Position numbers and translations under genes: made by a program. A DNA stretch of 64,000 nt, taken from Mangifera indica. Its lineage: Eukaryota > Streptophyta > Magnoliopsida > Sapindales > Anacardiaceae. Shown here in pieces: positions 11,390 through 21,327 of the stretch. The stretch spans positions 1,798,001 to 1,862,000 of the forward strand of contig NC_058150.1 in NCBI RefSeq assembly GCF_011075055.1, read 5' to 3'. Numbering within the stretch: position 1 is the stretch's first letter; every line of letters begins with the position of its first letter. The notes beneath the pieces were generated by a model, which was not told where the DNA came from, did not search any database, and saw nothing but the letters and a program-made list of their open reading frames with translations.

Positions 11390-13763
11390 GTCAGGCGAAC
11401 CAAAATGTGACAATAACAGTTGGTTTAATTGGGCTTTGAAAAATGAGAAACTGGCCCGTTGTCAGAGAGTAGGTCAGCCCACAATATGGGTATATTTTAC
11501 CATTACTTTTGACCCATCAAGTGCTTTTATCTATTTAATTTTCGATAAAATTATGTATATTTTAAATGTTAAATTAGTTATTTAAATTATATATTATTAT
11601 ATAATTAAATAATTATTAATTTAAAATTTAAAATTTAAAATTAGATATACATAATATTGTCCTTTAAGGAAAAAAAGTTTTTTAGCCTCCACTATTTTTC
11701 CTTAACCCCCCATCTACAGATTTAAATGAGTATACAATTATTTAAAAAAAGAAATTCTAAAATCAAAGCAAATTTAGATCAATAAAAAATTAATAATATA
11801 GCATGTGACAAAATAATCAAATCTGACTATTGGAAATTTCTTTCGCGAAAGATTGCAATACTGCATGACTTATTTTAATTGGAATGAATTTAGATATGGT
11901 AAACAAATGAATACATAATTGCATTCTTGATTTCTCTGCTGACTTATTTTCTCATCAGACAAAATCTTCTACCTAAATTGGATTGTCCTTTGTATTTAAA
12001 TCAATCAACAACCGGACTTATAATTTATATATCAAATAAATCAAAATTTTAATTTTAATATGTTATTGACAAGTTTTGAATCCAAACCTCTCATGTAAGA
12101 ATTCTAAATCTTTAAACACTCAAATTATTTTTTACGGGCTACAAACCCTAATAGTTGTTCACAAAACTTAGGCACAAGTTCATGAGATTGTTGGTGATAC
12201 AAACAGTATCGTTCATCTTGATGATAATAAAATATGTTTAACAGGAAATGGCTTCCATGTGACAATGTTCTTAAAAGCTAAGCCAACTTGTCTTTCTTTA
12301 AACCCATTTTGAATTCTAAACTCGCAAACCAAAACCCTAATTTTCAACTCTTCAAATTTTACAGTGCGCCTACTCAAATCCACATATATTCAGAATCCCT
12401 AAACCCTAGAAAGCAGCTCTCCCGTACACTTTAGGGTACAAACTCTCTTAAACCCAAGAAATAATTTGAACGGCAGTTCTTCCACGGCATTCCCATCATC
12501 AGAATTCAGAAACATCCCACTGTTTTCGAATATTTGTGTCTGTTCTTGCAAAACTTAGTCAATAATTGGCTAATTCTTGTTTTCCCGATGATGAAACTCT
12601 CTGGTGGGCATTAAGTATTTTCATTAATGGCCGCTACTAGTTAATTTTCACTGCCAAACATTATATATTTATCAATATTATGAAGTCCTGCAGTCCCATT
12701 TAATGATATCAATTAGGCCATATTTAGTCATAAAATAAACTTTCTTCTTGATTAATTAAATTCAATGCATATTCACCTGTTAATCCTAGTATCTTAATCA
12801 CCCAGTGATCATGTTAGTGTTTATATACCTAATATTGTGATCAGCGTACCTAATTAATTCTTTATTCAATTTACGTATTTTTGATCAATTTCAACTTTAA
12901 TCTACTTTACATCAAAGTAGATTGACTAGTCTACCTAAATGTCACAAAATCCAATGTAAATAATTGTGAAAATTAATCTTTTATATGTTAATTTCATAAT
13001 TTTTTCTTCACCGTCAGTGAAAGAATTTGTTTTTTAGCATCATTTTCAAGATGAATCCACTGATACGAAGTTGGAAGGCACATCCTTGTGTTCTAAAGTT
13101 GTTAATCTTAATCATATATTAATCTTGTATTAATGTATTAATTGTTGTTAATCATGCCGGTTTAGTGATTCAATGCTAGATCACTTGTTCAAGTTCGTCA
13201 ACTGTTTAACTTTGATTCTGCAGCCTCTTGGAATCTACAGCTTGTTAAATTACTCTAAGCCCGGTTTGTTTCCACTACCTTAAAAACTGTGCGGTGGTCC
13301 AACTTTGGCAGCCGTGAATCTCTTTGATTGTTTCACATCTTTTACGTTATACCAGATGATCAAATATTAACACAAAAAATTAACCTTTGGGAAGTTTAAT
13401 TTATATGTTTGTTTGGGGAGTAGAGTTACAGAAGAATATAAAAATAAAATCTGTGGAGCTTTCTGTGTAGCCAAAGGTTGGCCAGCGAGACAAAGCTCTC
13501 CTCGTTGCATGCATGGCGGCAGACAGGCTCTAACACCCGTATCTTCTATTCCACGCGGGCTCGGTCGCAGACCTTTTCCCTGACATTTTTGAAGCCAACC
13601 CAGAAAACAATTACAACTTTTCAACTCAAAGTTTTGAACACCGCTTTGGTTTTTTGAGTTTCCCTAAGTAACTAAATGTTGATATGAATTATAGTTTATC
13701 AAGTAATTGAAATAAAAGAAGGCCTTGGAAGCTGGAACTGCAGTTTTGACTTGGGTTGGAATC
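11390..13763. other. Intergenic, no supported gene
   Basis: About 2.4 kb of AT-rich sequence between the divergent EOL1 and RGF genes. The stretch 12300-12470 has several aaaccctaa-like motifs. An 85-codon minus-strand ORF near 13367-13624 lacks any family signature. I see no convincing exon, TIR or LTR here. The right end is presumably the RGF promoter. Confidence 0.4.
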
Positions 13764-13769
13764 TATAAA
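13764..13769 (+). promoter_or_regulatory. Candidate TATA box of the RGF/GOLVEN gene
   Basis: TATAAA in the context atctataaagac, 40 bases upstream of the start codon. If used, the leader would be only about 10 bases, so either the leader is unusually short or an upstream start is used. Confidence 0.4.
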
Positions 13770-13803
13770 GACCCTCTTCTCTCCCACTTGACAGAAGACA
13801 AAA

Positions 13804-14318
13804 ATGGCGCCATTAAAGTTTATTTGTTTTGTGCTTATGTTGGTATTGGTTCATGTAAAAGACTCCACTGCGCATACCCACCAAGGTATTTATGTTTCCA
13901 TTTTGAGTCAGAATGAACGAGGTTAATTCATGCATAAGCTTAAGCCATGTCTGTTGAATTTACAGATAGGAAGACAAGTGTAGCTGCACAAGGGAGCGAG
14001 CTTGAAGATTTAGGAAGGAGCTCGACAAATGTTGAAAAGAAAGATGGTGTTCCTGGCGCGGCTGTGCTTGGAGGAAGGAAAAGGATGTTGAAAAGGGACT
14101 CAAAGAAAGAGGAAGTTGTGCATCAAGAAGATTCAATTTCAGGTGCAGCTCACTCTGTAGGAAAATGTAACCCTGAAAGGAAAGGAAAATTGAATATAAA
14201 AAGCAAACTCAGAAATAGAAGTCCTCAGCCTCATCATGAGAAGGTCAAAACGGGTGGTTTTACAGCTTTTAGTGCTGATTACCATGTCCCAAGATCTCAT
14301 CCACCTAGGAATAACTGA
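13804..14318 (+). CDS. RGF/GOLVEN/CLEL secreted peptide hormone precursor
   Basis: Two exons, 13804-13885 and 13966-14318, with a gtattt donor and a tttacag acceptor, give 144 residues. Exon 1 encodes a signal peptide (MAPLKFICFVLMLVLVHV, then a cleavage-prone KDSTA). The middle is a variable, basic, Lys/Glu-rich pro-region. The precursor ends exactly in DYHVPRSHPPRNN (residues 132-144), the 13-residue RGF/GLV signature: a sulfatable Asp-Tyr, the H-P-P core with a hydroxylatable Pro, and a terminal Asn. Such peptides are processed in the secretory pathway, sulfated by TPST and perceived by RGI/RGFR receptor kinases to control root meristem size and gravitropism. The exon 1 to 2 junction splits an Asp codon and keeps the frame open, which fixes the start at 13804. 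Confidence 0.88.
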
Positions 14319-14829
14319 GGAAATGAAGTGAAGCTAGCACAAATACAGCAAGAGTTATTATCTTGTCAACTCTTCCAATTTTGTTCCCAGTAGTTTGTTC
14401 TTTCCTTTTTGATAGATTTTTGCAGTGAGTTCATTGCGGAAGAATATCATACTTGTATGTAAACACAAGGAAATACATCAATGTGGAAAAACAGTTGCTT
14501 CTAAAAATGTCCATTTCTTTCTACAGTATGCTTGATCTACAGTAATACGAGTGATATATATATATATAAAACTATTGAGCCAAATTATATAAAATTATCC
14601 TAGTAAATTAATTAAGGCAAAAGGGTGTTTATTTATAATTTCAATTTAAGCAGTTTAATGTCTGGATGCAGGTAAGGATTATTCTCTAAATATGAAGCAC
14701 TTGGGGAACTGGGAACTCATACAGAGAAATCAGCTGGTCTTTCTCTTCTTACTTTTATCTTTTTTGTATTCCATTTTAATTCTTTCTTTAAGATCTGAAA
14801 TTTCAATTTTTATGTAGGATGAAAGAGAC

Positions 14830-15081
14830 ATGGAGAGGGCAAAATCATTGAACTCTCCAAACCTGGAAATTTCCGGGATAAGCAAGTTGGCAGGTTCCCC
14901 AGAAATTTCAGAAAAAAGAGAACTCCAGGATTCTGGTGGTACCTTTAGGAACGTTGAATCTCAGAAGTTTCTTGATGATGAAATTGTGAAGCTGATGAGT
15001 AAAGATTACCCGGGAAACACCCCGCGGCGTCCTCCAATCAACAATAACCAGCCTTTGAATGGAGAAAATGTGATGCCATAA
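14830..15081 (+). CDS. Second RGF/GOLVEN-like ORF without an obvious signal peptide
   Basis: An 83-residue ORF about 510 bases after the RGF stop. It contains DYPGNTPRRPPINN (residues 59-72), an RGF-like motif with Asp-Tyr, R-P-P and terminal Asn, one residue longer between DY and PP than the usual 13-mer. A short tail, NQPLNGENVMP, follows. The preceding acidic FLDDEIVKLMSK resembles the stretch before the motif in some family members. A plausible acceptor (tatgtag, ending at 14817) opens the frame as DERDMER. No in-frame signal-peptide exon was found. A hydrophobic ORF at 14692-14814 (LVFLFLLLSFLYSILILSL) sits just upstream but ends in a stop at that acceptor. It could be a decayed tandem gene, the last exon of an unresolved gene, or part of a read-through transcript. 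Confidence 0.5.
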   Translation: MERAKSLNSPNLEISGISKLAGSPEISEKRELQDSGGTFRNVESQKFLDDEIVKLMSKDYPGNTPRRPPINNNQPLNGENVMP

Positions 15082-17410
15082 CCTTGTTTTCTTTCCAAGT
15101 TTTGGCCCTATTTCTGTAGGAAAAGCTAGGGTTCTCCTTTTCAGTTTTATGTTTCTCCAGCTAAATTTACATCAACAAGGAACTTGAATTATGTATAATT
15201 ATCTTTTGCTTCAAAGATGCTTGATAACTAATCCTGCATCTGAAATGAATATCACTCTGTGTTTTGAAACTGCAGCTTATAATATTGCTTAAAATATTAC
15301 TTGCTTAACATGAACATTGTTTTCATGAAACATCTAAGCTGCTGAACACATTGCATTGCCATTCATAGTAGTTGGTCAACTTTTTTTTTTTTTAATTTCC
15401 ATAGTAAATTGTAAATTTTTATTCAGAAGAACTTTGTCTTATCTGAATTAATGTAAAATATCCATCAGGTTATATTTAGGTCAACTAGTAATAACGACTA
15501 AATGTTTCTTCAATCCACTAATTGTTTAGAGGTATAAATTAATTTACTTCTCAAAAACAAAAAATTGAATTTCACAAGATAGTGATCTTCTTAATATTTA
15601 CAAAATTATTTTTTCATTCTTCTATATACATAAAATCATGTTATTAATGTAATTATTCTATTTTAGTTTAATTAGATTAAAATTAGATCTTGAGAATCAT
15701 TTTTGAATTAAGTTTACTCATATTTAATTATTTAAATATAATTTTTTATTTTTATCATATAATTACGAGGGTTCAATACAAATAGACAGAGACAAGTGAG
15801 ATTAAGTTGAGCTCAACACTAGTAATAGGGACATTACACAAGAGCTACCCTAAGATACACTCAAGGTTCCTATAAAAATCTAGCAACTGTTTTTAGAACT
15901 TTTTGTCTAAAACTGAAACCTTCTTAGGATGCAATCCATTCTATCTACAAAATTATGTATGTAAATTTATGAAAATTGAACTTAATCACGTTAAAAATTA
16001 GGTCTATTATAACTAATTTCTTTATATTTTTATTTACCTTCTGCCCTAATTAATATAAGAATTCAACATGAACGTAATTTATTTAGAAGCCTGGGCAAAA
16101 TTTTAGTTGAACTTCAGAAGTTTGGAGTTCAAATTTCAATTTTCAACTAACCATCTTCAATTTTCACTGGCTCATTAAACAACAATTTAACATAAGTTAC
16201 ACAAGTATAACTGTAGCAGTGCGGAATGAGGAAGTCCGTAGGCCAAAGCCAATGTTTGGCGGCAAGCCACGGCAGAAACTAGACGTCAACCAAACAAGCC
16301 AGGCCGAGCTCATGAGATAAATGGGCCATGCTTATTTCATCTTAAGCTGTTCGAATGTAGAGCCTTTGGGCTGCTTCCTTTCACTGTTCCAAAGAACCGA
16401 ACTGATTCTAGATTAATCAAAGTGGCAACAGCCTAAAGCGCATTCTTTTCTCCCTTTGAATTTTTATAGATAATATTGTATTTCTTCTTAATGTGACACT
16501 CTAATGACATAAAAAGAAGGTGAGGGTTGAAACGTTTCCACCTTATTGCTAGAGATCGATATGACTCAGAATAGTTTATGAATACCTTTTAATTTAATTT
16601 TAATTCGAATAAAAATAGTTTAATTCGAATTTATTAAATTAATATTAAGAATAGTTTAAAGAAAAATAATTCAGTTCAAATTTAATTTAAATATATAGTT
16701 TAAATTCATTATTCAAATATGTAACTCAAATTTATAGTTTAAATTAATAATTTATTGATAGAATGACATAATTTAATAATTATTTAACATAATTCAAATA
16801 AAATCATAAGTCAAATTCGAACTGAATCAAGTCATTTACTTAACTTGTGAACCAAACCAAGTCAAAGTCTCTCTATCTAAAATTTAGTTCAATTTTAAAA
16901 TAAATCAAACCTTTTAATTCAAACTCAATTAAAATTCGAATTAAATAAATTTGAATCAAACTAATTTTGGAGTATGAGTCAGAGCGGTTCGAGGCTAGCA
17001 CTACTTATGGCCACCACACAACCAGCTAGCCAACAAAAACCTTACTTGAACGCAAAGCCAGAGCAACCACAAACGCTAGCAACAGAGCAAGCATCCCCTG
17101 AAGTAAAGTAGCCATCACGCAGCAGCAACAGCAACCACATAACCAAACCTGTTAATCGGCCTTCCGGTGAAATTCCTGGTATTACCCGGGTTCAGATTTA
17201 GTGCTTTGTTGTCGGGGCGGGCCCCGAAATTTGACTTCCATGCTTGGAATATTGACAAACGATAATAAGCCGCGTATCGACAACTAAGTAAGAAGGACTT
17301 ATACGAAAGCACCAAAGTATGGCTTTTGTTCCTTCCCCATTTCTATAAAGCCTACTTTACGTAACTAGCTCAACAACAGCTCTCAAAACAAGCATTCTCA
17401 ACGTTTCAAA
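15082..17410. other. Intergenic, AT-rich; UGT promoter at the right end
   Basis: This begins with the 3' region of the RGF-like ORF, then runs through AT-rich sequence without supported ORFs. A GC-richer patch at about 16205-16330 is unidentified. The right end should be the UGT promoter; a tctataaag element near 17342-17350 is about 60 bases before the UGT start codon and is a reasonable TATA box. Confidence 0.4.
16560..16975. repeat. AT-rich dispersed repeat with recurring aattcgaa/ttcgaatt motifs
   Basis: Recurring attcgaat and caaatttaa words on both strands. Similar word usage appears near 30240-30470 and 46260-46560. This suggests copies of an old dispersed element, but I could not define its ends. 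Confidence 0.3.
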
Positions 17411-18787
17411 ATGCCGACTCCCGGAGCACATATTCTTGTCTATCCATACCCAGCCTCAGGCCACATTATCCCTCTCCTTGATCTCACCCACCGCTTACTC
17501 ACCCGCGGCCTAAACGTCACCGTTGTGCTCACTCCTGACCTCTCCTCTTTACTCCATCCTTCCTCCTCGCTCAAAACCTTAGTCCTTCCCACGCCGTCGA
17601 GGCCAGCAACTTCTTCCTCATCAAACAGACTTCTCAATACGATACGTGGATTGCGTGAACTTCATTATCCTGCACTCCTTTCTTGGTTCAATTCACACGC
17701 TTCACCCCCCGTTTCTATTCTGTCTGATTTGTTACTCGGCTGGACCCAAGAGCTGGCTTCCGAGGTTGGCGTGCCACGTGTCGTGTTCTCGTCCTCCGCC
17801 GCTTTATCACTGTGTATATCATATTCTCTGTGGACTGACTTACCAAAGATTGAAAATCCTGGTAAAGGAAATTTTCAGATATCGTTTCCGAAAATTCCGA
17901 ATTGTCCAACTTACCCCAGCTTTCAAGTCTCACGTATTTATCGAGAAGGGAAAGAAGGAAACCCTGATTGGGATCTCTTCCGAAGCTGCATGCTTGAAGA
18001 CAAAGCAAGTTGGGGGGTCATGTTCAACTCAGCAATTGAGTTGGAACGTGATTATATCGATCATATTAAAAAAGATCTCGGCCACGGCCGTGTTTGGGCA
18101 GTGGGACCTCTGCCGCCTCCGGATGATGATTGGGTTGAGATGCCAACTCACGAGGTCCTCACATGGCTAGACTCTCGTCCTGACGATTCGGTCGTTTACA
18201 TATGTTTTGGTAGCCGTCAGGTTTTAAATTCGCAACAAACGGCGGTGTTAGCAGCCGGTTTGGAGAAAAGTATGGTCCATTTCATATGGGTCGTACGGGA
18301 AGGCACGGAGAAAAACGGAGGAGACGACGACGGTGACCTTCCAGATGGATTCGAAGAACATGTGGCGGGAAGGAGTTTCATCATAAAAGGATGGGCTCCA
18401 CAGGTAGCCATATTAGAACACCGAGCCACTGGCGCCTTCTTGACGCATTGCGGGTGGAACTCGACCTTGGAAGGAGTTTCGGCGGGTGTGGTGATGCTGA
18501 CATGGCCGATGAGCGCTGACCAATTCACGAATGCACAGCTCTTGGTTGATGAATGGGGAGTGGGGATCCGAGTTGGCGAAAATGTAGAGAATATTCTTGA
18601 GCCAACAAACCTGGCTCAGTTGTTTGATGAGTCAGTGGATGGAACAGGGCCACAAAGACTGAAAGCCAGACAACTGAGAGAGGCTGCCATTAAAGCAGTA
18701 AATATAGGGGGAAGCTCGGATAAAGATTTAGACGGATTTGTGAATACTATAAATGAGCTTAAAAGAAACCTCGAAGCTGCGCTGTAA
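17411..18787 (+). CDS. UDP-glycosyltransferase, UGT89-like (family 1)
   Basis: An intronless 458-residue GT-B enzyme. The N-terminal acceptor domain has the catalytic His (H18 in ASGHIIPLLDL) and the partnering Asp (D106 in SILSDLLLGW). The C-terminal PSPG box spans residues 328-371, from WAPQ through HCGWNST to the final Asp-Gln. The terminal Gln suggests UDP-glucose as donor. The usual Pro in the GVP segment is Val here (SAGVVMLTWP), a mild oddity. The overall pattern (GAHILVYPYPASGHIIPLLD, GLRELHYPALLSWF, GPLPPP) resembles UGT89A/B, enzymes that glucosylate flavonols, benzoates and related phenolics. The acceptor cannot be read from sequence. The protein is cytosolic. A frame-broken relative lies immediately downstream, so this is the surviving member of a tandem pair. 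Confidence 0.92.
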   Translation: MPTPGAHILVYPYPASGHIIPLLDLTHRLLTRGLNVTVVLTPDLSSLLHPSSSLKTLVLPTPSRPATSSSSNRLLNTIRGLRELHYPALLSWFNSHASPPVSILSDLLLGWTQELASEVGVPRVVFSSSAALSLCISYSLWTDLPKIENPGKGNFQISFPKIPNCPTYPSFQVSRIYREGKEGNPDWDLFRSCMLEDKASWGVMFNSAIELERDYIDHIKKDLGHGRVWAVGPLPPPDDDWVEMPTHEVLTWLDSRPDDSVVYICFGSRQVLNSQQTAVLAAGLEKSMVHFIWVVREGTEKNGGDDDGDLPDGFEEHVAGRSFIIKGWAPQVAILEHRATGAFLTHCGWNSTLEGVSAGVVMLTWPMSADQFTNAQLLVDEWGVGIRVGENVENILEPTNLAQLFDESVDGTGPQRLKARQLREAAIKAVNIGGSSDKDLDGFVNTINELKRNLEAAL

Positions 18788-18959
18788 TAAGTAAGAAAAG
18801 AACAAGAAAAATTATAAATTAAATTACTATGATTAAATTATATATTTGTAATTTTAAAAATATAAATTTCAGATAAATATGTCAAACGTATTGTCAAACA
18901 TGCATCCTTGCGATTGGACAGACATGATTTTCTCTTAATGCTCTTGCGTTTGGCCACAC

Positions 18960-19593
18960 ACGCCATCGCAAGAGTCTTGTACTGCTTACCACCCGCTTAA
19001 CCGTCGTTACCCGCCTCATCACCGCCAACAACCTCCCTTTAATCGACTCTTTGCGTTCCCGCCACCCTTGTTATTTGCTCCAAACACCCTGGTCTTCACC
19101 TTACCACAATCCTCAAAAAAGACTCCACAATTACAACACTGGCATATTCCGATGGAACGCGGGCTGCGGGACCTGCCTTATCCTGCTCTCCATAACTGGT
19201 TGCAATCCCACAAGTCATCCCTATCGCCATTATATCCGATTTCTTTCTCGGTTGGACTTAACAATTGGCTTCTGATTTTGGAATTCACGCGTGTTGTTCT
19301 TGCCATCCGGTGCCTTTGGCTTGTCGGTTATATTCTCTTTGTGGACGGATCAAATGAGAAATGGTGAACCACTGAACCTGATAACATGATTTCAGGCATC
19401 ATTTCCTAAAATGAAATCCCTAATTTCCCAATTCAACGCAGGTATTAAATTCCTCATGTTTATAGGACGTATAATGAAGGAGACCAAGATTAGAAATTAT
19501 ACAGGAGCTTCATGCTGGCAAACATGGAGAGTTGGGGACTTATGTTTAATTCGTTCACTGAGTTGGAACGAGTTTATTTGGATACTGTGGAAA
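18960..19593 (+). pseudogene. Truncated, frameshifted tandem copy of the UGT89-like gene
   Basis: Pieces in different frames match the intact neighbour. LTTRLTVVT corresponds to HRLLTRGLNVTVV. GLRDLPYPALHNW corresponds to GLRELHYPALLSW. FTRVV corresponds to VPRVVF. Near the end, a frame reading MLANMESWGLMFNSF and ELERVYLD corresponds to MLEDKASWGVMFNSA and ELERDYID. Frameshifts separate them, and the match stops where a minisatellite and transposon begin at about 19600, so the PSPG half is missing. It lies in the same orientation about 170 bases after the UGT stop. Confidence 0.88.
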
Positions 19594-19762
19594 ATTACAA
19601 AAAATAATCGCGGAAAATTACAAAAAATAACCACCATTTAAGAAAAAATAATCGTGCAAGATTAAAAAAAAAAAAACGACCATGCGCATCCGCATGGTGG
19701 AAAACTTAAAAAAAAAAAAAACGACCACGCGCGCTTGGTTGGTGGAAAATTAAAATAAAAAA

Positions 19763-21139
19763 GCCAAATCACTATGTCCACCCTAGGTTTGATACAAATT
19801 TTTTTCACTTGTTAACTATCAAAAATCTAAACACCTACCTATTTGTTAAATTTTACTATTACTATTAGGATAAAATTATCATTTATTAAAATATTTAAAA
19901 AACTAAAAATCTATCGCATTTCTTTCCAAGTTTGAAAAATCAACATTTCTCTCTAGAGTTTTTTTAATCACATTGTCGATGACAAGAGACAACAACGATC
20001 TTCTCCTCTCTCTCTCTCCTAGCTTCTTTACGACGAAAGACCAATAAGATCAGCTTGATGGTGGCCCAAAGACCGATTTTGCACGAATCTCTGTTAGCTC
20101 TTCGTAACGAAGAGTAGTGCCCTAAAGAGGAAGGACGCCAAAGATCAACATTTCACACTAATCCTCATCAAAAAGGGTTGACAAAAATTTATGCAAAACA
20201 CCAATTTTAAGGCCATTGGTCTTTTGTCAGAGAGAAGGAGGGAGAAAAGAAAAGGTCGTCACCTTCTATGGTCACCAACAACTTGGTTGGGAAAACCTTA
20301 GGAAAAAAAGTGTTGATTTTTCAAATTTTTGGTAAAGGGAGATTTGTTAGATTTTTAAATTTAGGAAAAAATATAATAAATTTTTAATTTATTTAAATAT
20401 TTCGGTAAATAATAATTTTACTCTCTATAATAATAGTAAAATTCAATGTTTTTAAAACTAGATTGGTTGTCTCATTGGTTTATGATTCGACCAAGAATCA
20501 ATCGGTTTAACTTATTATCAAATTTTAATGAATAGATTTTACTTAGAAATTTGTAAAAAACAAAATTAATTAGGATACTCACACCTATGGTAATTAGAAC
20601 ATATTATTTCTAAGAAGTAATAATTATTCATTTAATTTCAATGAAATAATTAAAATAAAAAAAGTCTCCATCTCATAATACAAAAAAAATAATTCTATAA
20701 ATTATTATTTATAGAAGACATTTCAATGAATATGAAACATTTTTTCCTTTTTTTTAATTTTATTTATAATTTAATTTTTCCTTACAAACCTTTAGAAATT
20801 TATCCAATCTAATATAAAATAATCAAATTACTTAAAAATAATTAAATTTTCTAAAAATATCATAAATTTTGATCAAACCAAATTTTATCAATTTTGATTG
20901 ATTTATTTGATTTACTGATTTTGATCGGATTTGATCGAGTCAATAAATAAACTGTTTTTTAATGTTAATTGAACTAAATTTGAAGCCAATTCTTGATTCA
21001 ATTGGTTGAACAAGTTAGTTTGATCTAGTTTTCAAAATAGTGATAAAATTTTATAAATGAATAGATATTTAAATTTTTAATAATTAGCGAGTAAAACAAG
21101 ACTTGCATCAAACTTCCGGTGGGCAATAGTCGTGTAGCC
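19763..21139. mobile_element. Non-autonomous long-TIR element (Mutator-like), carrying a nested insertion
   Basis: The left end (gccaaatcactatgtccacc, then a gtttgata core) and the reverse complement of the right end (ggctacacgactattgccca, then gtttgatg) are alike. The inverted arms continue inward through taatagtaaaattt-type sequence. The right arm is cut at about 20444 by an inner element and resumes at 21044, so the uninterrupted element would be about 0.77 kb. There is no transposase ORF. The flanking sequence is poly-A-like, so a target-site duplication cannot be proven. An element with similar ends lies at 52797-53685. Confidence 0.65.
20445..21043. mobile_element. Inner TIR element (hAT-like), about 599 bp, nested in the outer element
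   Basis: Inverted ends: the left is tttttaaaactagattgg, and the right reverse-complements to attttgaaaactagatcaa. The flanks taaaattc (20437-20444) and taaaattt (21044-21051) form an 8-bp duplication with one mismatch, the size made by hAT transposases. The outer element's arm continues on both sides, which confirms insertion. No coding capacity was seen. Confidence 0.65.
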
Positions 21140-21327
21140 TAAAAAAATAATAATAATAAACACGCGCGCCCGCATAGTGGGAAATTTAAAAAAAAAGGCC
21201 GACCCAACACGCGCGCCCGCGGACATGCCGAACTATATAGATTAAGATTTTGAAATGCTCTTTGTTTCGTCCGTTTTGCCAGGTGGGGCTGAAAATCATA
21301 ACCAGCCCTAATTCCGAAACCCTAACA

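Larger units (their letters stand above)
19600..21230. repeat. GC-rich minisatellite split by a transposon
   Basis: Short units containing cgcgcg-type cores with a ggtgg/gtggg tail, separated by poly-A and aaaatt runs, occur at 19600-19762 and again at 21140-21230. Examples are gaccatgcgcatccgcatgg and acacgcgcgcccgcatagtg. The two blocks share sequence and orientation, and a long-TIR element occupies the gap. This implies that one array was interrupted. Confidence 0.6.

Noticed and set aside
13367..13624. 85-codon minus-strand ORF upstream of the RGF gene
   Set aside because: No domain, no signal peptide, no splice partners, and ORFs of this length occur by chance.
16205..16330. gaggaagtccgt-like string resembling the RNase P core motif
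   Set aside because: Only a partial match; the partner conserved regions are absent and the surroundings do not fold as expected by eye.
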